Assembly (NCBI RefSeq): GCF_007997295.1
Contig: NZ_VORY01000012.1
Coordinates: 31,741 to 95,740 of the forward strand
Direction of reading: 5' to 3'
Source of the DNA: Gillisia hiemivivida
GTDB taxonomy: Bacteria; Bacteroidota; Bacteroidia; Flavobacteriales; Flavobacteriaceae
DNA length: 64,000 nucleotides
The notes below the pieces were generated by a model. The model saw only the letters and a program-made list of their open reading frames with translations. It ran no database searches and was not told the origin of the DNA. Below, in pieces: positions 35,287-44,695 of this stretch (the stretch's first letter is position 1; each line of letters opens with the position of its first letter). Made by a program: the position numbers and the translations under genes.

Positions 35287-35856
35287 TTAATTATCAGATT
35301 TATTAGTATTTATTTCTTGGGTAATCGAATGTAATGTTACTTCTGTAATTATAGGGATATTGGTACCAATTCTATCTTTATCACCATAATAACCAAATGC
35401 TTTGTGAGAAGGGAAGATAAAAGTGACGGTTTCGCCTTCCTTCATAAGTTTTAAACCTTCTCTTAAACCTCCGAAAAGATTTTCCCTATCCATAGCATAT
35501 CTTTTTGTGGGAATTTCCCCAACATCATAGATATAATTTCCATCCAAGGCTTTTATATTATAATCGAATCTAACAACATCACCATATTCCGGCATTTCAA
35601 CATTTAAAGAATCTGTAGATTTTTTGTTGTAGTAATACCAGAAACCATTGCTGGAAGCAATATAATCTTGAGTAGAATCCTGTTGGATCATTTTGAGAAT
35701 AATCGCTTCTTCCTTCGCGACCAGTTTTTTATTTCTTTGGATAGATTCATTGATAAATGAACCCGAATTTTGGGTAACAGGTCTTCTGGCTTCCGGGGAT
35801 TTACATCCCATTACACCTAGTATTAATGCTATTATATATAAAAGTTTTAGCTTCAT
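35287..35856 (-). CDS. gldI: Gliding motility-associated lipoprotein PPIase GldI
   Basis: 189 residues: lipobox LILGVMGC (Cys18), an N-terminal helical part with KKLVAKEEAIILKMIQQD, and an FKBP domain (DVVRFDYNIKALDGNYIYD, VTFIFPSHKAFGYYGDKDRI). In Flavobacterium johnsoniae the homologue is required for gliding, presumably by folding motility or secretion proteins. Its start overlaps the upstream DHH phosphoesterase stop by four bases. Confidence 0.9.
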   Translation of the reverse strand: MKLKLLYIIALILGVMGCKSPEARRPVTQNSGSFINESIQRNKKLVAKEEAIILKMIQQDSTQDYIASSNGFWYYYNKKSTDSLNVEMPEYGDVVRFDYNIKALDGNYIYDVGEIPTKRYAMDRENLFGGLREGLKLMKEGETVTFIFPSHKAFGYYGDKDRIGTNIPIITEVTLHSITQEINTNKSDN

Positions 35857-36869
35857 AAACCTAAGTCTTCTTTATATTCTGGAAGCACGCTATTAAATTT
35901 AACAATGGTGTCTTCTAGAGAAATATCGCTTTTTCCACCTGCAGCATTTATGTGACCTCCTCCTTGGAAATGAGCTCTGGAAAATTGATTTACATTGAAA
36001 CTCCCTTTAGAACGGAAACTTATTTTAATAATTCCGTCTACTTTATGTTCTATAAATATGGCAGCAAAAATAATTCCTTCTAGTGATAATCCATAATTCA
36101 CAAAACCTTCGGTATCTCCTTTTCTGAAGTTATTTTGATCTAATTCCTCCTGAGAAAGGGTTATGTAAGCTGTTCTTAATTCTTTATTTACTCTTAGGTT
36201 TTGAAGTGCTACACCCAATAACTTCAATCTGCTTTCAGAAGAAGTGTCATAGATTTGCTGATGAATTTTGGCATTATCGGCACCTCTTTTAATAAGATCT
36301 GCAATTACCTTGTGGGTTTCACTAGAAGTAGATCTAAATCTAAAAGATCCTGTATCTGTCATTATTCCAGTATACAAACAGGTCGCAATTTCTGGGGTGA
36401 TACTTTTGACAGCTCTTAATTTGTCTATAAATTGATACACCATTTGGCAAGTAGAACTCATAGTAGCATCACTGTACGTGTGATGTGCGTATGTAGAAGG
36501 TTCTGGGTGGTGATCTATCATTATAAAGGTGGCTTCAGCTTCTATTAAAGAATCCTGCATATCACCGGTTCTTGAAAGATCGTTAAAATCTAAGGTGAAG
36601 ATAATATCTGCGTTAGCGATCAGGGGTTTACATAGCATATAATCCTTTTCAAAGATCATGATGTCCTCCTGTCCCGGCAGCCATTTTAGGAAATCTGGAT
36701 AATCATTAGGAGCAATCACTGTAACGTCGTGTCCTTTTCCTTTTAGGAAATGATACATTGCAAGTGAAGATCCAATAGCATCTCCATCTGGTCCTTTATG
36801 CGGTACTATTACAATGTTGTTGGCCGTTGATAGGTCCGAGGTGATCTCTAAAATGCTTTGTTCAATCAT
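35853..36869 (-). CDS. DHH/DHHA1 phosphoesterase (NrnA-type oligoribonuclease/pAp phosphatase)
   Basis: 338 residues. N-terminal DHH motifs are VPHKGPDGDAIGSSLAM, LDFNDLSRTGDM and IMIDHHPEPSTYAHH, which ligate two metal ions. The C-terminal DHHA1 domain ends FSRAHFQGGGHINAAGG, the substrate-binding GGGH motif. NrnA-type enzymes degrade nanoRNAs and convert 3'-phosphoadenosine 5'-phosphate to AMP. It is the first gene of the unit with gldI and the fusion PPIase, an arrangement I recall from other flavobacteria. Confidence 0.93.
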   Translation of the reverse strand: MIEQSILEITSDLSTANNIVIVPHKGPDGDAIGSSLAMYHFLKGKGHDVTVIAPNDYPDFLKWLPGQEDIMIFEKDYMLCKPLIANADIIFTLDFNDLSRTGDMQDSLIEAEATFIMIDHHPEPSTYAHHTYSDATMSSTCQMVYQFIDKLRAVKSITPEIATCLYTGIMTDTGSFRFRSTSSETHKVIADLIKRGADNAKIHQQIYDTSSESRLKLLGVALQNLRVNKELRTAYITLSQEELDQNNFRKGDTEGFVNYGLSLEGIIFAAIFIEHKVDGIIKISFRSKGSFNVNQFSRAHFQGGGHINAAGGKSDISLEDTIVKFNSVLPEYKEDLGL

Positions 36870-37078
36870 ATTTTAATTCCAATTAAAGCGCAATTACAGC
36901 AAAGGTGAAATATTCTATTCCAATTTCAAAAAAAAATCAAACTCGTTGAGAAATTTTCTATTATAAAAACTGCTGATGCAAACTTTAAATTTGATGGTGA
37001 AATTACAAAATATATATTTTATAAAATGATGATGATAGTGCTATTTGAAATTGTGATATTATAAAGAGATTAATACAT

Positions 37079-38338
37079 CTATTTCTTTTTCTTCACAATA
37101 AAAAGACCATTATCTATATCACTTATTACTATGTTTCCACTTTCAAAAAAAGGATAAACATTCCATGCTCCGTTGAAATCATTAGAATTAGTTAAAGGGT
37201 AACTGTCAAAGAACCCTACTTCGCTTATGTTTTTGTTTTCAATATCTGAAATATCTAATACTCGCATTCCTCCAGTATAGTTAGCCTGATAAAACAAATT
37301 GTCTTTAACATATCCATTATGATCTATAGCGGGTAAGGAACCCGTATAGTTTGTATGTGATTTTGGATTGTCTAAATCTGTGAAATCTAAAATGAAGGTC
37401 TTGGTATTATTTCCAAATTTTAATTCATCTAACTCGTCTCCCACTAAAAAGAATTTCTGATCCTCTGTCAACCAACCTTGGTGGGTGTATCCCACATTTT
37501 CATAAGTAATTGATGAAATATTTTTCGGGTTGGATTTATCGGTAATATCTACAATAGCAACTTCATTTTCATTGCTTCCAATATAGATTTCCTTACCAAT
37601 ATAATCTGTATCTGGTCCATTATAAGTAACAACTTGTGCATCGTGACTATATCCATCTAAGGCATAACCTCCCGCGAAGGTTGGATTCAATGGGTTTTGG
37701 ATATTAATAATGTGTGGGCCACCAGCAAAAGTATCAGAGCCTACGACATAAGCAAAGCCTGTAGATTCGTTGATCACAATATTATGTGCATGTCCAAATT
37801 CATTATAAGTAGCATCTGCTTGAAACGTAGCAGGGGCATTAGCAACATTCCTTAGTTTAGTTAGGTCAAAGATCTGCAATCCGTGACCTTCAGACTCACT
37901 TACAACAAAGGCATGATTTTGATATACCTTGATGTCCCGATGCAAAGCAGGAGGTGTTTGAGAAACCAATTTCCCTAGATAAACGGGTTTTGTAGGATTG
38001 GATATATCTATAAATGCAGTACCATTTCCAAGCCCCATTAAAACATATTCTTTCCCTGTGCTAGGATCTGTCCATCCCCAGGAATCGTTTGCAGAGATAG
38101 CATCAAATTCAGAAAGACTCATATGTGCCATTAGATCATAATCCTTGCAAGGATAAATTCCAGCCATTCCATTTTCACATGAGGCAGTTGGAATTAAAGG
38201 AGGCTCTATGATTTCTTCAGTTTCTTCTGATGGGATTGAGGAATCATCATTAGAGCATGAAAACAATAAAAAGCTGAGAAAGAAAATTAAAGTGGACTTT
38301 GTTAGGGAGACCTGATTTATTGGGGTTTTAATATTCAT
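37079..38338 (-). CDS. Choice-of-anchor B family lipoprotein (LVIVD-type beta-propeller)
   Basis: 419 residues with a lipoprotein signal (LSFLLFSC, Cys28) and a Ser/Glu-rich linker. It has repeated beta-propeller-like units such as GNGTAFIDISNPTKPVYLG, HGLQIFDLTKLRNV and GGMRVLDISDIENKNISEV. The opening CENGMAGIYPCKDYDLMAHM is typical of the 'choice-of-anchor B' family. It is probably a surface or periplasmic protein; function and ligand are unknown. It is a single-gene unit between the DHH gene and ndk. Confidence 0.88.
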   Translation of the reverse strand: MNIKTPINQVSLTKSTLIFFLSFLLFSCSNDDSSIPSEETEEIIEPPLIPTASCENGMAGIYPCKDYDLMAHMSLSEFDAISANDSWGWTDPSTGKEYVLMGLGNGTAFIDISNPTKPVYLGKLVSQTPPALHRDIKVYQNHAFVVSESEGHGLQIFDLTKLRNVANAPATFQADATYNEFGHAHNIVINESTGFAYVVGSDTFAGGPHIINIQNPLNPTFAGGYALDGYSHDAQVVTYNGPDTDYIGKEIYIGSNENEVAIVDITDKSNPKNISSITYENVGYTHQGWLTEDQKFFLVGDELDELKFGNNTKTFILDFTDLDNPKSHTNYTGSLPAIDHNGYVKDNLFYQANYTGGMRVLDISDIENKNISEVGFFDSYPLTNSNDFNGAWNVYPFFESGNIVISDIDNGLFIVKKKK

Positions 38339-38565
38339 TTATTAAGGGTTTTTTAAAATTGTAAAAGTAAGTCTTCTTAAATATTAATGATAAAGGCATT
38401 AAGAGATTCCGCAAACCTAAGGTTTATAGATACATCAATAATAGTACCTTATCGAGGAAAACTATTAATACTGGCACAAATATTAAACACCAAGGTTATG
38501 GAGAGATAAAAATCTATAATAATCATAAAAGAAAAAGATAATCTTGCATAAAGTGTTCAAATGCG

Positions 38566-38573
38566 TACTTTTG
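38566..38573 (+). promoter_or_regulatory. Promoter for ndk
   Basis: TACTTTTG matches the -7 consensus TAnnTTTG, and a TTG (38544-38546) lies 19 bases upstream at the right -33 spacing. This is the best promoter match in the window; the predicted start is about 16 bases before the ndk ATG. Confidence 0.65.
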
Positions 38574-38595
38574 CAAAAATTTTAAAAACCATAAC

Positions 38596-39015
38596 ATGGC
38601 TAAGAATAGAACTTTTACAATGCTTAAACCCGATGCAGTTGAAAACGGAAACATCGGTGCGATCCTTGAACTTATTAATACTTCAGGATTTAGAATTGTT
38701 GCAATGAAATTAACTCAGATGTCTCGTAAAGATGCTGAAACTTTTTATGCTGTTCATAACGAACGTCCATTTTTTGGGGAATTAGTAGAATACATGACAA
38801 GAGGACCTATTGTTGCTGCTGTATTGGAAAAAGATAATGCTGTAGAAGATTTTAGAACTTTATTTGGAGCTACAAATCCAGCTGAAGCTGCAGAAGGAAC
38901 TATCCGTAAGAAATATGCTGCTTCTATTGGAGAAAATGCAGTTCACGGAAGTGATAGCGATGAGAATGCTAATATTGAAGCTGCTTTTCACTTTGCAGGA
39001 AGAGAATTATTCTAG
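38596..39015 (+). CDS. ndk: Nucleoside-diphosphate kinase
   Basis: 139-residue housekeeping enzyme transferring the gamma-phosphate of ATP to NDPs through a phospho-histidine. The active site [13 protein letters not shown] carries the catalytic His117, and [14 protein letters not shown] is the N-terminal signature. Length is normal. It has its own promoter and a strong terminator (39035-39067), so it is monocistronic. Confidence 0.98.
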   Translation: MAKNRTFTMLKPDAVENGNIGAILELINTSGFRIVAMKLTQMSRKDAETFYAVHNERPFFGELVEYMTRGPIVAAVLEKDNAVEDFRTLFGATNPAEAAEGTIRKKYAASIGENAVHGSDSDENANIEAAFHFAGRELF

Positions 39016-39034
39016 AACTTTTTAGATAGAATTT

Positions 39035-39067
39035 AAAAAGCCGTTTCAGAAATGAAACGGCTTTTTT
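39035..39067 (+). terminator. Terminator after ndk
   Basis: Hairpin with arms AAAAAGCCGTTTC and GAAACGGCTTTTT and a T-run, 20 bases after the ndk stop. Between here and 39223 there is only a degenerate TGTCCCGAAGCATCTGGAG-like piece of an intergenic repeat. Confidence 0.9.
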
Positions 39068-39223
39068 GCTTTATATATTTCAAATCATTTTCTCGATACT
39101 GGTTTTAACTTCCGTCATGCTGTCCCGAAGCATCTGGAGTTTCAGCATCTTTCATACGTCAATTTCCTACGCTAGATAAATTATTTCAAAAACGGGTCTC
39201 AGGGTGGCATAATTATTTCATAC

Positions 39224-39520
39224 TTATCTAAGCACCAGCTTGGTGATCAATTCCTTTTTAAGAGCTTCATTCAAGTTCTTAATAATCTTCTCTTTTCCGT
39301 AACTCAACTCTTCCCTCAATACAGAAGAACTAAGTTGAATAAATAAGGTGCTGCCTTCTAGCTTTATGGCGGTGGTATACTTTACAATTGCAGGTCCCAT
39401 TTGGTCATTCCAAACATCTTTTACGTTTACTTTATCTAATCCTTTCTGAAGCTTATTTGAAGAGACAAAACTTTCTAATGCCTCACTCAACTTCATATTC
39501 TCATTCATTCTCTTTTTCAT
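39224..39520 (-). CDS. DUF721 (DciA-like) protein
   Basis: 98 residues with the DUF721 core: LQKGLDKVNVKDVWNDQMG, AIKLEGSTLFIQLSSSVLREEL and the LNEALKKELITKLVL C-terminus. DUF721 proteins include DciA, which loads replicative helicase in bacteria lacking DnaC. That role for this family member is a family-based inference, supported by recF two genes upstream. Its start overlaps the upstream lipoprotein gene by 20 bases; a shorter start at the second or third Met is possible. Confidence 0.85.
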   Translation of the reverse strand: MKKRMNENMKLSEALESFVSSNKLQKGLDKVNVKDVWNDQMGPAIVKYTTAIKLEGSTLFIQLSSSVLREELSYGKEKIIKNLNEALKKELITKLVLR

Positions 39521-39938
39521 CCAGATCTAATTTTAAAGGTTTATACCTTTTGTAATGGTATATAAATCCTCGCTCATTTTTTAAACTAAGTTCGTCTTCT
39601 TTGGAAGCTACAATAATTTCTTTCCATTCATTAAAAGGGGTAGAATAATATAGTGCCACTTTTTCATCTTCAATTTTCACTTGTATGTCTTCTGGCTCTC
39701 CGGCCGGGATATAAGTACCATCAAATTGTGGTTTCACTTTTATTCTGAATCCTACGCTATCAACGATTTCTATATAATCTACTATTTCATTGATCTTAAA
39801 ATCCCGAACTGAATCCTTTGTGAATTCAACTTTTTCGATTCCCCAATAGCCATTAATATGTTCTAAATGATCTTCAGGTTTATTATTACAACTGCTTAAA
39901 AAGATCATTAGAATTAAAAGCATACTAATTCTCATCAT
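39501..39938 (-). CDS. Small lipoprotein of unknown function between recF and DUF721
   Basis: 145 residues with a clear lipobox (MIFLSSC, Cys17), then a single small beta-rich domain ([31 protein letters not shown]) reminiscent of lipocalin-like lipoproteins of Bacteroidota. No enzyme motif. It overlaps recF by four bases and DUF721 by 20, so it is expressed with replication/repair genes although it is an envelope protein. Function is unknown. Confidence 0.8.
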   Translation of the reverse strand: MMRISMLLILMIFLSSCNNKPEDHLEHINGYWGIEKVEFTKDSVRDFKINEIVDYIEIVDSVGFRIKVKPQFDGTYIPAGEPEDIQVKIEDEKVALYYSTPFNEWKEIIVASKEDELSLKNERGFIYHYKRYKPLKLDLDEKENE

Positions 39939-41014
39939 AGTTTAAATATTTTAAAGGTTTGGTTGCTTTCTATCATCACTTTTTCGGTTCTGTCTGCATG
40001 CGTATCGCTAATAAAGATCTGTCCCAGTTCATCCGTAGCAACCAGCGTTATTATATGTGCGACGCGTTGCTCATCTAACTTATCGAAAATATCATCTAAC
40101 AATAGTATCGGGTTTACCTTACTCACTTTTTTAATAAAGTCGAATTGCGCCAACTTTAATGCAATAAGAAAGGATTTTTGTTGGCCCTGAGAACCAAATT
40201 TTTTAATAGGGTGCCCATCTATCTCAAAACTAAGATCATCTTTATGCAAACCTACACTGGTGTATTGAAGGAGCATGTCTTTTTGAAGATTATCTTCCAA
40301 CAAAGCTGAAATGGATCTTTCAAATAATTGGCTCTTATATTCTAGGCTTACTTCCTCCTGATTGTTAGCAATTTCTGAATAGCGCTTATTGAAGATCGGG
40401 ATAAATTCATTTAAAAATGCCTTTCGCTTTTCAAAAATGATATTTCCAAACTCTGTAAGTTGCGCATTATAAATCTCCAAGGTGTCCCTATCGAATTTCG
40501 CATTTGCAGCAAAATATTTTAAGAGTGCATTTCTCTGGGCGAGCACTTTTCCATAGGAGATCAATGAATTTAAATAAAGCTGATCGCTTTGGGAGATCAC
40601 ACCATCCATAAATTTTCTTCGGGTATCGCTGCCTTCAATAATAAGGTCGCGATCGCCAGGAGAGATCATTACGGCAGGAATAAAACCTATATGTTCACTA
40701 AATTTCTCGTATGGTTTATTATTTCTTTTGATCACCTTTTTTTGTCCGCGTTTGGCGCTTACCAAGATATGCTCTTCCCGCTCATTTTTTTCTAAGGAGC
40801 CTTCAATAACAAAGAAGTCGGCGTCGTGGTTGATGTTTTGACTGGTAATTGGGTTGAAATAACTCTTCCCAAAAGATAGATGATAGATACTATCCAAAAT
40901 ATTGGTTTTTCCAACGCCATTTCTACCTACAAAACAATTTATTTTGCAGTCGAAATCAAAACTGGAGGAATCTAAATTTTTATAATTGACTAGGGAAAGC
41001 GTTTTTAGATACAT
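39935..41014 (-). CDS. recF: DNA replication and repair protein RecF
   Basis: 359-residue SMC-like ATPase that helps load RecA at gaps. Walker A is GRNGVGKTN (30-38), the signature motif is [18 protein letters not shown], and Walker B is [12 protein letters not shown], followed by ISDTHAD. Length is normal. Here recF is first in a unit with a lipoprotein and DUF721 rather than beside dnaN/gyrB. A near-consensus -7 (TACCTTTA on the minus strand) lies in the divergent region shared with the 41160 gene. Confidence 0.96.
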   Translation of the reverse strand: MYLKTLSLVNYKNLDSSSFDFDCKINCFVGRNGVGKTNILDSIYHLSFGKSYFNPITSQNINHDADFFVIEGSLEKNEREEHILVSAKRGQKKVIKRNNKPYEKFSEHIGFIPAVMISPGDRDLIIEGSDTRRKFMDGVISQSDQLYLNSLISYGKVLAQRNALLKYFAANAKFDRDTLEIYNAQLTEFGNIIFEKRKAFLNEFIPIFNKRYSEIANNQEEVSLEYKSQLFERSISALLEDNLQKDMLLQYTSVGLHKDDLSFEIDGHPIKKFGSQGQQKSFLIALKLAQFDFIKKVSKVNPILLLDDIFDKLDEQRVAHIITLVATDELGQIFISDTHADRTEKVMIESNQTFKIFKL

Positions 41015-41131
41015 AAAATGCTGGTATTCAGCTTAATAATTATTAATTATATTTTTATAAAGGTAATAGAAACACACAGAAACTATTAAAAAATAAGAAA
41101 TAATTTCCCTTTCAAATAAGAATAAAAATTT

Positions 41132-41139
41132 TATTTTTG
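41132..41139 (+). promoter_or_regulatory. Promoter for the TPR-ribH unit
   Basis: TATTTTTG matches the -7 consensus TAnnTTTG, with a TTTC at 41110-41113 near the -33 position (18 bases apart). The start codon is 20 bases further on. Confidence 0.55.
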
Positions 41140-41159
41140 CGACTCATTAAACCAATTTT

Positions 41160-41930
41160 ATGGCTACATACAAGAAAAAAGGTTCTAAACCGTCTACTAA
41201 GGAAGAAAGAAAGAATCAAGTAGAGGAGGAATCTACAACCGCAGAAGTTTTTAACACCTTAGATGAAGGTGCTGGTAGAACAGAAGAGTGGGTTGCAAAA
41301 AATCAAAAATGGATCTATATTATTGTAGGATTGGCAGCTGTTGTTGCTTTAGGATATTTAGGATGGCAACGTTTTATTCAAGAGCCTAAAGAATTAGAAG
41401 CTTCTAACGAAATGTTTCAAGCTCAACAATATTTTGACACTGCTTTAGCTGGAACAGGTGCAGAGAGTGATTCTTTGTATACTATGGCATTAAATGGTGG
41501 TGAAGGAAAATATGGTTTCCTTGATATCATAGATAACTACGGAAGCACAAATGCAGGAAATCTTGCACATTACTATGCTGGATTTGCATATTTGAACACC
41601 AATAAGTATCAGGAAGCTATAGATCATTTAGAAGATTTTGATGGTGACGATGAGATCTTATCTGCTTTAGCAGTTGGTGGTATGGGAGATGCATTTCTTC
41701 AGTTAGATCAGCCTGAAGAAGCTTTAAATTATTACGAGAAGGCTGCAACAATGCGTTCTAACGAATTTACTACGCCTAGATTTTTACTAAAAGCTGCAAT
41801 TACTGCTATCCAGTTGGGTGAAGGTGAACAAGCTGCTGAATATTTAAATAGAATTAAAAACGAATTTGCGAATACTCCAGAAGCAAATCAAGTGGCTATC
41901 TATTTAGGTAAGTCGGAAGCAATGAACTAA
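41160..41930 (+). CDS. Membrane-anchored tetratricopeptide repeat protein (YfgM-like)
   Basis: 256 residues: basic N-terminus (KKKGSKPSTKEERKN), one transmembrane segment (WIYIIVGLAAVVALGYLGW, about 51-69), then TPR-like helices (LAHYYAGFAYLNTNKYQEAI, DAFLQLDQPEEALNYYEKA). The layout resembles YfgM, an inner-membrane protein with a periplasmic TPR domain that works with PpiD/SecYEG. Function here is inferred. It precedes ribH by nine bases. Confidence 0.85.
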   Translation: MATYKKKGSKPSTKEERKNQVEEESTTAEVFNTLDEGAGRTEEWVAKNQKWIYIIVGLAAVVALGYLGWQRFIQEPKELEASNEMFQAQQYFDTALAGTGAESDSLYTMALNGGEGKYGFLDIIDNYGSTNAGNLAHYYAGFAYLNTNKYQEAIDHLEDFDGDDEILSALAVGGMGDAFLQLDQPEEALNYYEKAATMRSNEFTTPRFLLKAAITAIQLGEGEQAAEYLNRIKNEFANTPEANQVAIYLGKSEAMN

Positions 41931-41939
41931 AGATTTTCT

Positions 41940-42437
41940 ATGGCAACACAAGGAAAAAATCTTAGCGAATACGATAAAAGCCAAATGCCGGAAGCTAAGA
42001 ACTTCCGGTTTGGTCTTGTTGTAGCCGAATGGAATGAAAATATTACCGAAGGACTTTTTAAAGGTGCCTTTGATACCTTGAAGGAAAATGGAGTGATTAA
42101 CGAAAACATTGTTCGTTGGGATGTTCCAGGAAGCTTCGAGCTTATTTATGGTTGTAAAAAAATGCAGCAAAGCTACGATATGCTGGATGCTATTATTGCC
42201 ATTGGAAGTGTGATTGAAGGAGAAACCAAACACTTCGATTTTGTTTGCCAAGGAGTAACTCAGGGCATCAAAGATCTAAACATTCAAAATGACATCCCTG
42301 TAATTTTTTGTGTGCTAACAGATCAAAACATGCAGCAAGCTATAGATCGCTCCGGTGGTAAATTTGGAAATAAAGGTTCTGAAGCTGCAGTAACAGCCAT
42401 TAAAATGGCACAATTAAGAATAGACGCCAAGTTTTAA
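41940..42437 (+). CDS. ribH: 6,7-dimethyl-8-ribityllumazine synthase
   Basis: 165 residues; condenses 5-amino-6-ribitylaminouracil with dihydroxybutanone phosphate, the penultimate step of riboflavin synthesis, usually in 60-mer shells. Visible motifs: GLVVAEWNENITEGLFKGA, VPGSFELIYGCKK, AIGSVIEGETKHFDFVC (catalytic His region) and FCVLTDQNMQQAIDRSGGK. It is in a plus-strand unit with the TPR gene. Confidence 0.97.
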   Translation: MATQGKNLSEYDKSQMPEAKNFRFGLVVAEWNENITEGLFKGAFDTLKENGVINENIVRWDVPGSFELIYGCKKMQQSYDMLDAIIAIGSVIEGETKHFDFVCQGVTQGIKDLNIQNDIPVIFCVLTDQNMQQAIDRSGGKFGNKGSEAAVTAIKMAQLRIDAKF

Positions 42438-42547
42438 AACTTAGATCTTTCGGCATTATTCTTGTTCTTTTCTTTTTGCTTGAACAAGCTTTCTTTTCTC
42501 TCGCTTTTTAAGTAAATTTGAAGTTCTATTAAGAAACACCGAGTATT

Positions 42548-42835
42548 TTGAAATTCAGTCTCTATAAATCCAAGAAGAACACCCGCTATAATTACACTCC
42601 CCGTTATTATAAAGGAAAAGACACAGGGAATATTTACGACTTCGATTCCAAATTCAACAAATATAAAAACACCACAAATTCTAATGATTTCGGCGCACAA
42701 TGGGCAGATGCACGAAGTTCCAGTAGAACCAGAGGTAATCGCGAGATTAATAAGCGCGTGATCTATATTATTATCGTTTTGATATTAATTTTCTTATGGA
42801 TCATAGATTTTGATTTATCCATCTTTTCGAAGTAA
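42548..42835 (+). CDS. Small single-span membrane protein of unknown function
   Basis: 95 residues: basic, Tyr/Asn-rich soluble part (SKKNTRYNYTPRYYKGKD, FNKYKNTTNSNDFG), then one hydrophobic segment near the C-terminus (VIYIIIVLILIFLWIIDF). Proteins like this next to ribH in Flavobacteriaceae are sometimes labelled 'riboflavin synthase subunit beta', but nothing in the sequence supports that activity. It lies six bases before mutL and 110 after ribH; function is unknown. Confidence 0.8.
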   Translation: MKFSLYKSKKNTRYNYTPRYYKGKDTGNIYDFDSKFNKYKNTTNSNDFGAQWADARSSSRTRGNREINKRVIYIIIVLILIFLWIIDFDLSIFSK

Positions 42836-42841
42836 TTTTCC

Positions 42842-44695
42842 ATGACCGATGTTATTCACCTACTGCCAGACCATGTGGCTAATCAAATTGCTGCTGGGGA
42901 AGTAGTTCAAAGGCCTGCTTCTGTTATTAAGGAATTACTGGAAAATGCAATAGATGCGAAAGCTTCTACAATTCAGGTATATATCAAGGAAGCTGGGAAG
43001 ATCCTTATTAGTGTGATAGACGATGGTTCCGGGATGAGCATCACCGATTCCAGATTAAGTTTCGAGCGCCACGCCACTTCAAAAATTAAAACAGCTGAAG
43101 ATCTTTTTCAACTTCAAACCAAAGGATTTAGGGGAGAGGCATTAGCATCTATAGCTGCAATTGCACATGTGGAACTAAAAACCAGAAGAGAGGAAGATGA
43201 AGTTGGAACTTGCATAAAAATTGAAGGAAGCGAAATTACTTCTCAGGAAGTTTGTGTAACCGCAAAAGGAACTTCTATAAGTGTTAAGAATCTATTTTAT
43301 AATATTCCTGCCAGAAGAAATTTCTTAAAGTCGGATACTGTAGAAACCCGTCATATCATAGATGAATTTCAACGGGTAGCATTAGCACATCCAGGAATTT
43401 CATTTTCGTTAGTCCATAATGTCGGGGAATTATTTAATCTTCCCGCTTCTAATTACAGGCAACGTATTACCAATATTTTAGGAGGAAAGTCCAATGAAAA
43501 ATTGGTTCCTGTAAACGAAGAGACAGAAATTTTGAAAATTTCCGGTTTCGTTGGGAAACCAGAATATGCAAAGCGTACCAGAGGAGAGCAATTCTTTTTT
43601 GTGAACGATCGGTTTATCAAAAGCCCTTATTTGAATCATGCTGTAAGTGCTGCTTTTGAAGGTCTCTTGAAGGATAGAGCTTATCCTAGCTACTTTTTAT
43701 ACCTTCAGGTAGATCCTAAGAGTATAGATATCAATATTCATCCAACCAAGACTGAAATTAAGTTCGACGATGAGCATGCGTTATATGCCATTTTAAGAAG
43801 TGCAATTAAACATAGTTTGGGACAATTTAATGTTGCCCCTGTGTTGGATTTTGAGCGAGATCCAAATCTGGATACGCCATATAATTATGAAAATAAACGA
43901 GCTTCTACTCCTCAAGTAGAAGTAGATAGAAGTTTTAATCCATTCAAAAATGAAGCTCTAACTTCTTCTAATTTTAAAAGTAATTTCAAAAAGGAATCTT
44001 CTAGTTGGGAAGGTCTTTACACTGGCCTACAATCTGAAACTATTGGAAACGACGATGTAGATGTTCGCCAAATAGAATTTGAAAGTGAGGAAGTAACAGG
44101 GAATCTTTTTGGTGCTTCTAAAACTGAGGAAGCACAAAGCTCTACTTTTCAGTTAAATAAGAAATTTATTATTAGCACGCTTAAAAATGGAATGTTAGTA
44201 ATAGACCAACATAGAGCGCATACTAGAATTCTATACGAAGAACTATTAAAGAGTATAACAGTTTCAGCAGCTGTGAGTCAGCAGTTATTATTTCCATTGG
44301 TGCTTCAGTTTAATCAACAGGAAACTGAATTATTGAAAGGCATTAAAGATTCACTGGAACAAACCGGATTTATATTTTCAGAAATAACATCTAATTCCGC
44401 AGAAATTATAGGGATTCCAACTTCTATTTCTGAAAGTGAAGTAGAAATGTTACTGGAACAACTTCTGGTAGATTTTCAGAATGAAGTACCAGAAAACAAT
44501 TTTTCTCATACAGATCTGCTTGCCAAATCTTTAGCAAAGAGTATGGCGGTAAAGTCTGGGAATTTGTTAAATTTTACAGAACAACAGCATATTGTTAATG
44601 GTTTATTTGCTTGTAAAGAGCCGAGTTTAACCCCGTTTAACAAACCTGTTTTTATTACCTTGCCAGTGGAAGAACTGGAAAAAAAATTCATGTAA
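42842..44695 (+). CDS. mutL: DNA mismatch repair protein MutL
   Basis: 617 residues. The GHKL ATPase domain has QIAAGEVVQRPASVIKELLE, NAIDA, DDGSGM and GFRGEALASI; the transducer domain has HPTKTEIKF. The C-terminal dimerisation domain has DQHRAHTRILYEE at 455-467, where endonuclease-type MutL has DQHAxxExxxxE; Ala is Arg and the Glu is Thr. The C-terminus has ACKEPSLTPFNKP, not the CPHGRP metal motif. So this MutL probably lacks nicking activity. The stop codon abuts the rhomboid start. Confidence 0.95.
   Translation: MTDVIHLLPDHVANQIAAGEVVQRPASVIKELLENAIDAKASTIQVYIKEAGKILISVIDDGSGMSITDSRLSFERHATSKIKTAEDLFQLQTKGFRGEALASIAAIAHVELKTRREEDEVGTCIKIEGSEITSQEVCVTAKGTSISVKNLFYNIPARRNFLKSDTVETRHIIDEFQRVALAHPGISFSLVHNVGELFNLPASNYRQRITNILGGKSNEKLVPVNEETEILKISGFVGKPEYAKRTRGEQFFFVNDRFIKSPYLNHAVSAAFEGLLKDRAYPSYFLYLQVDPKSIDINIHPTKTEIKFDDEHALYAILRSAIKHSLGQFNVAPVLDFERDPNLDTPYNYENKRASTPQVEVDRSFNPFKNEALTSSNFKSNFKKESSSWEGLYTGLQSETIGNDDVDVRQIEFESEEVTGNLFGASKTEEAQSSTFQLNKKFIISTLKNGMLVIDQHRAHTRILYEELLKSITVSAAVSQQLLFPLVLQFNQQETELLKGIKDSLEQTGFIFSEITSNSAEIIGIPTSISESEVEMLLEQLLVDFQNEVPENNFSHTDLLAKSLAKSMAVKSGNLLNFTEQQHIVNGLFACKEPSLTPFNKPVFITLPVEELEKKFM

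Noticed and set aside
39115..39162. A further dispersed palindromic repeat after the ndk terminator
   Set aside because: The GTCATGCTG...CAGCATC pairing is partial and I could not match it to the other repeat families in the window.
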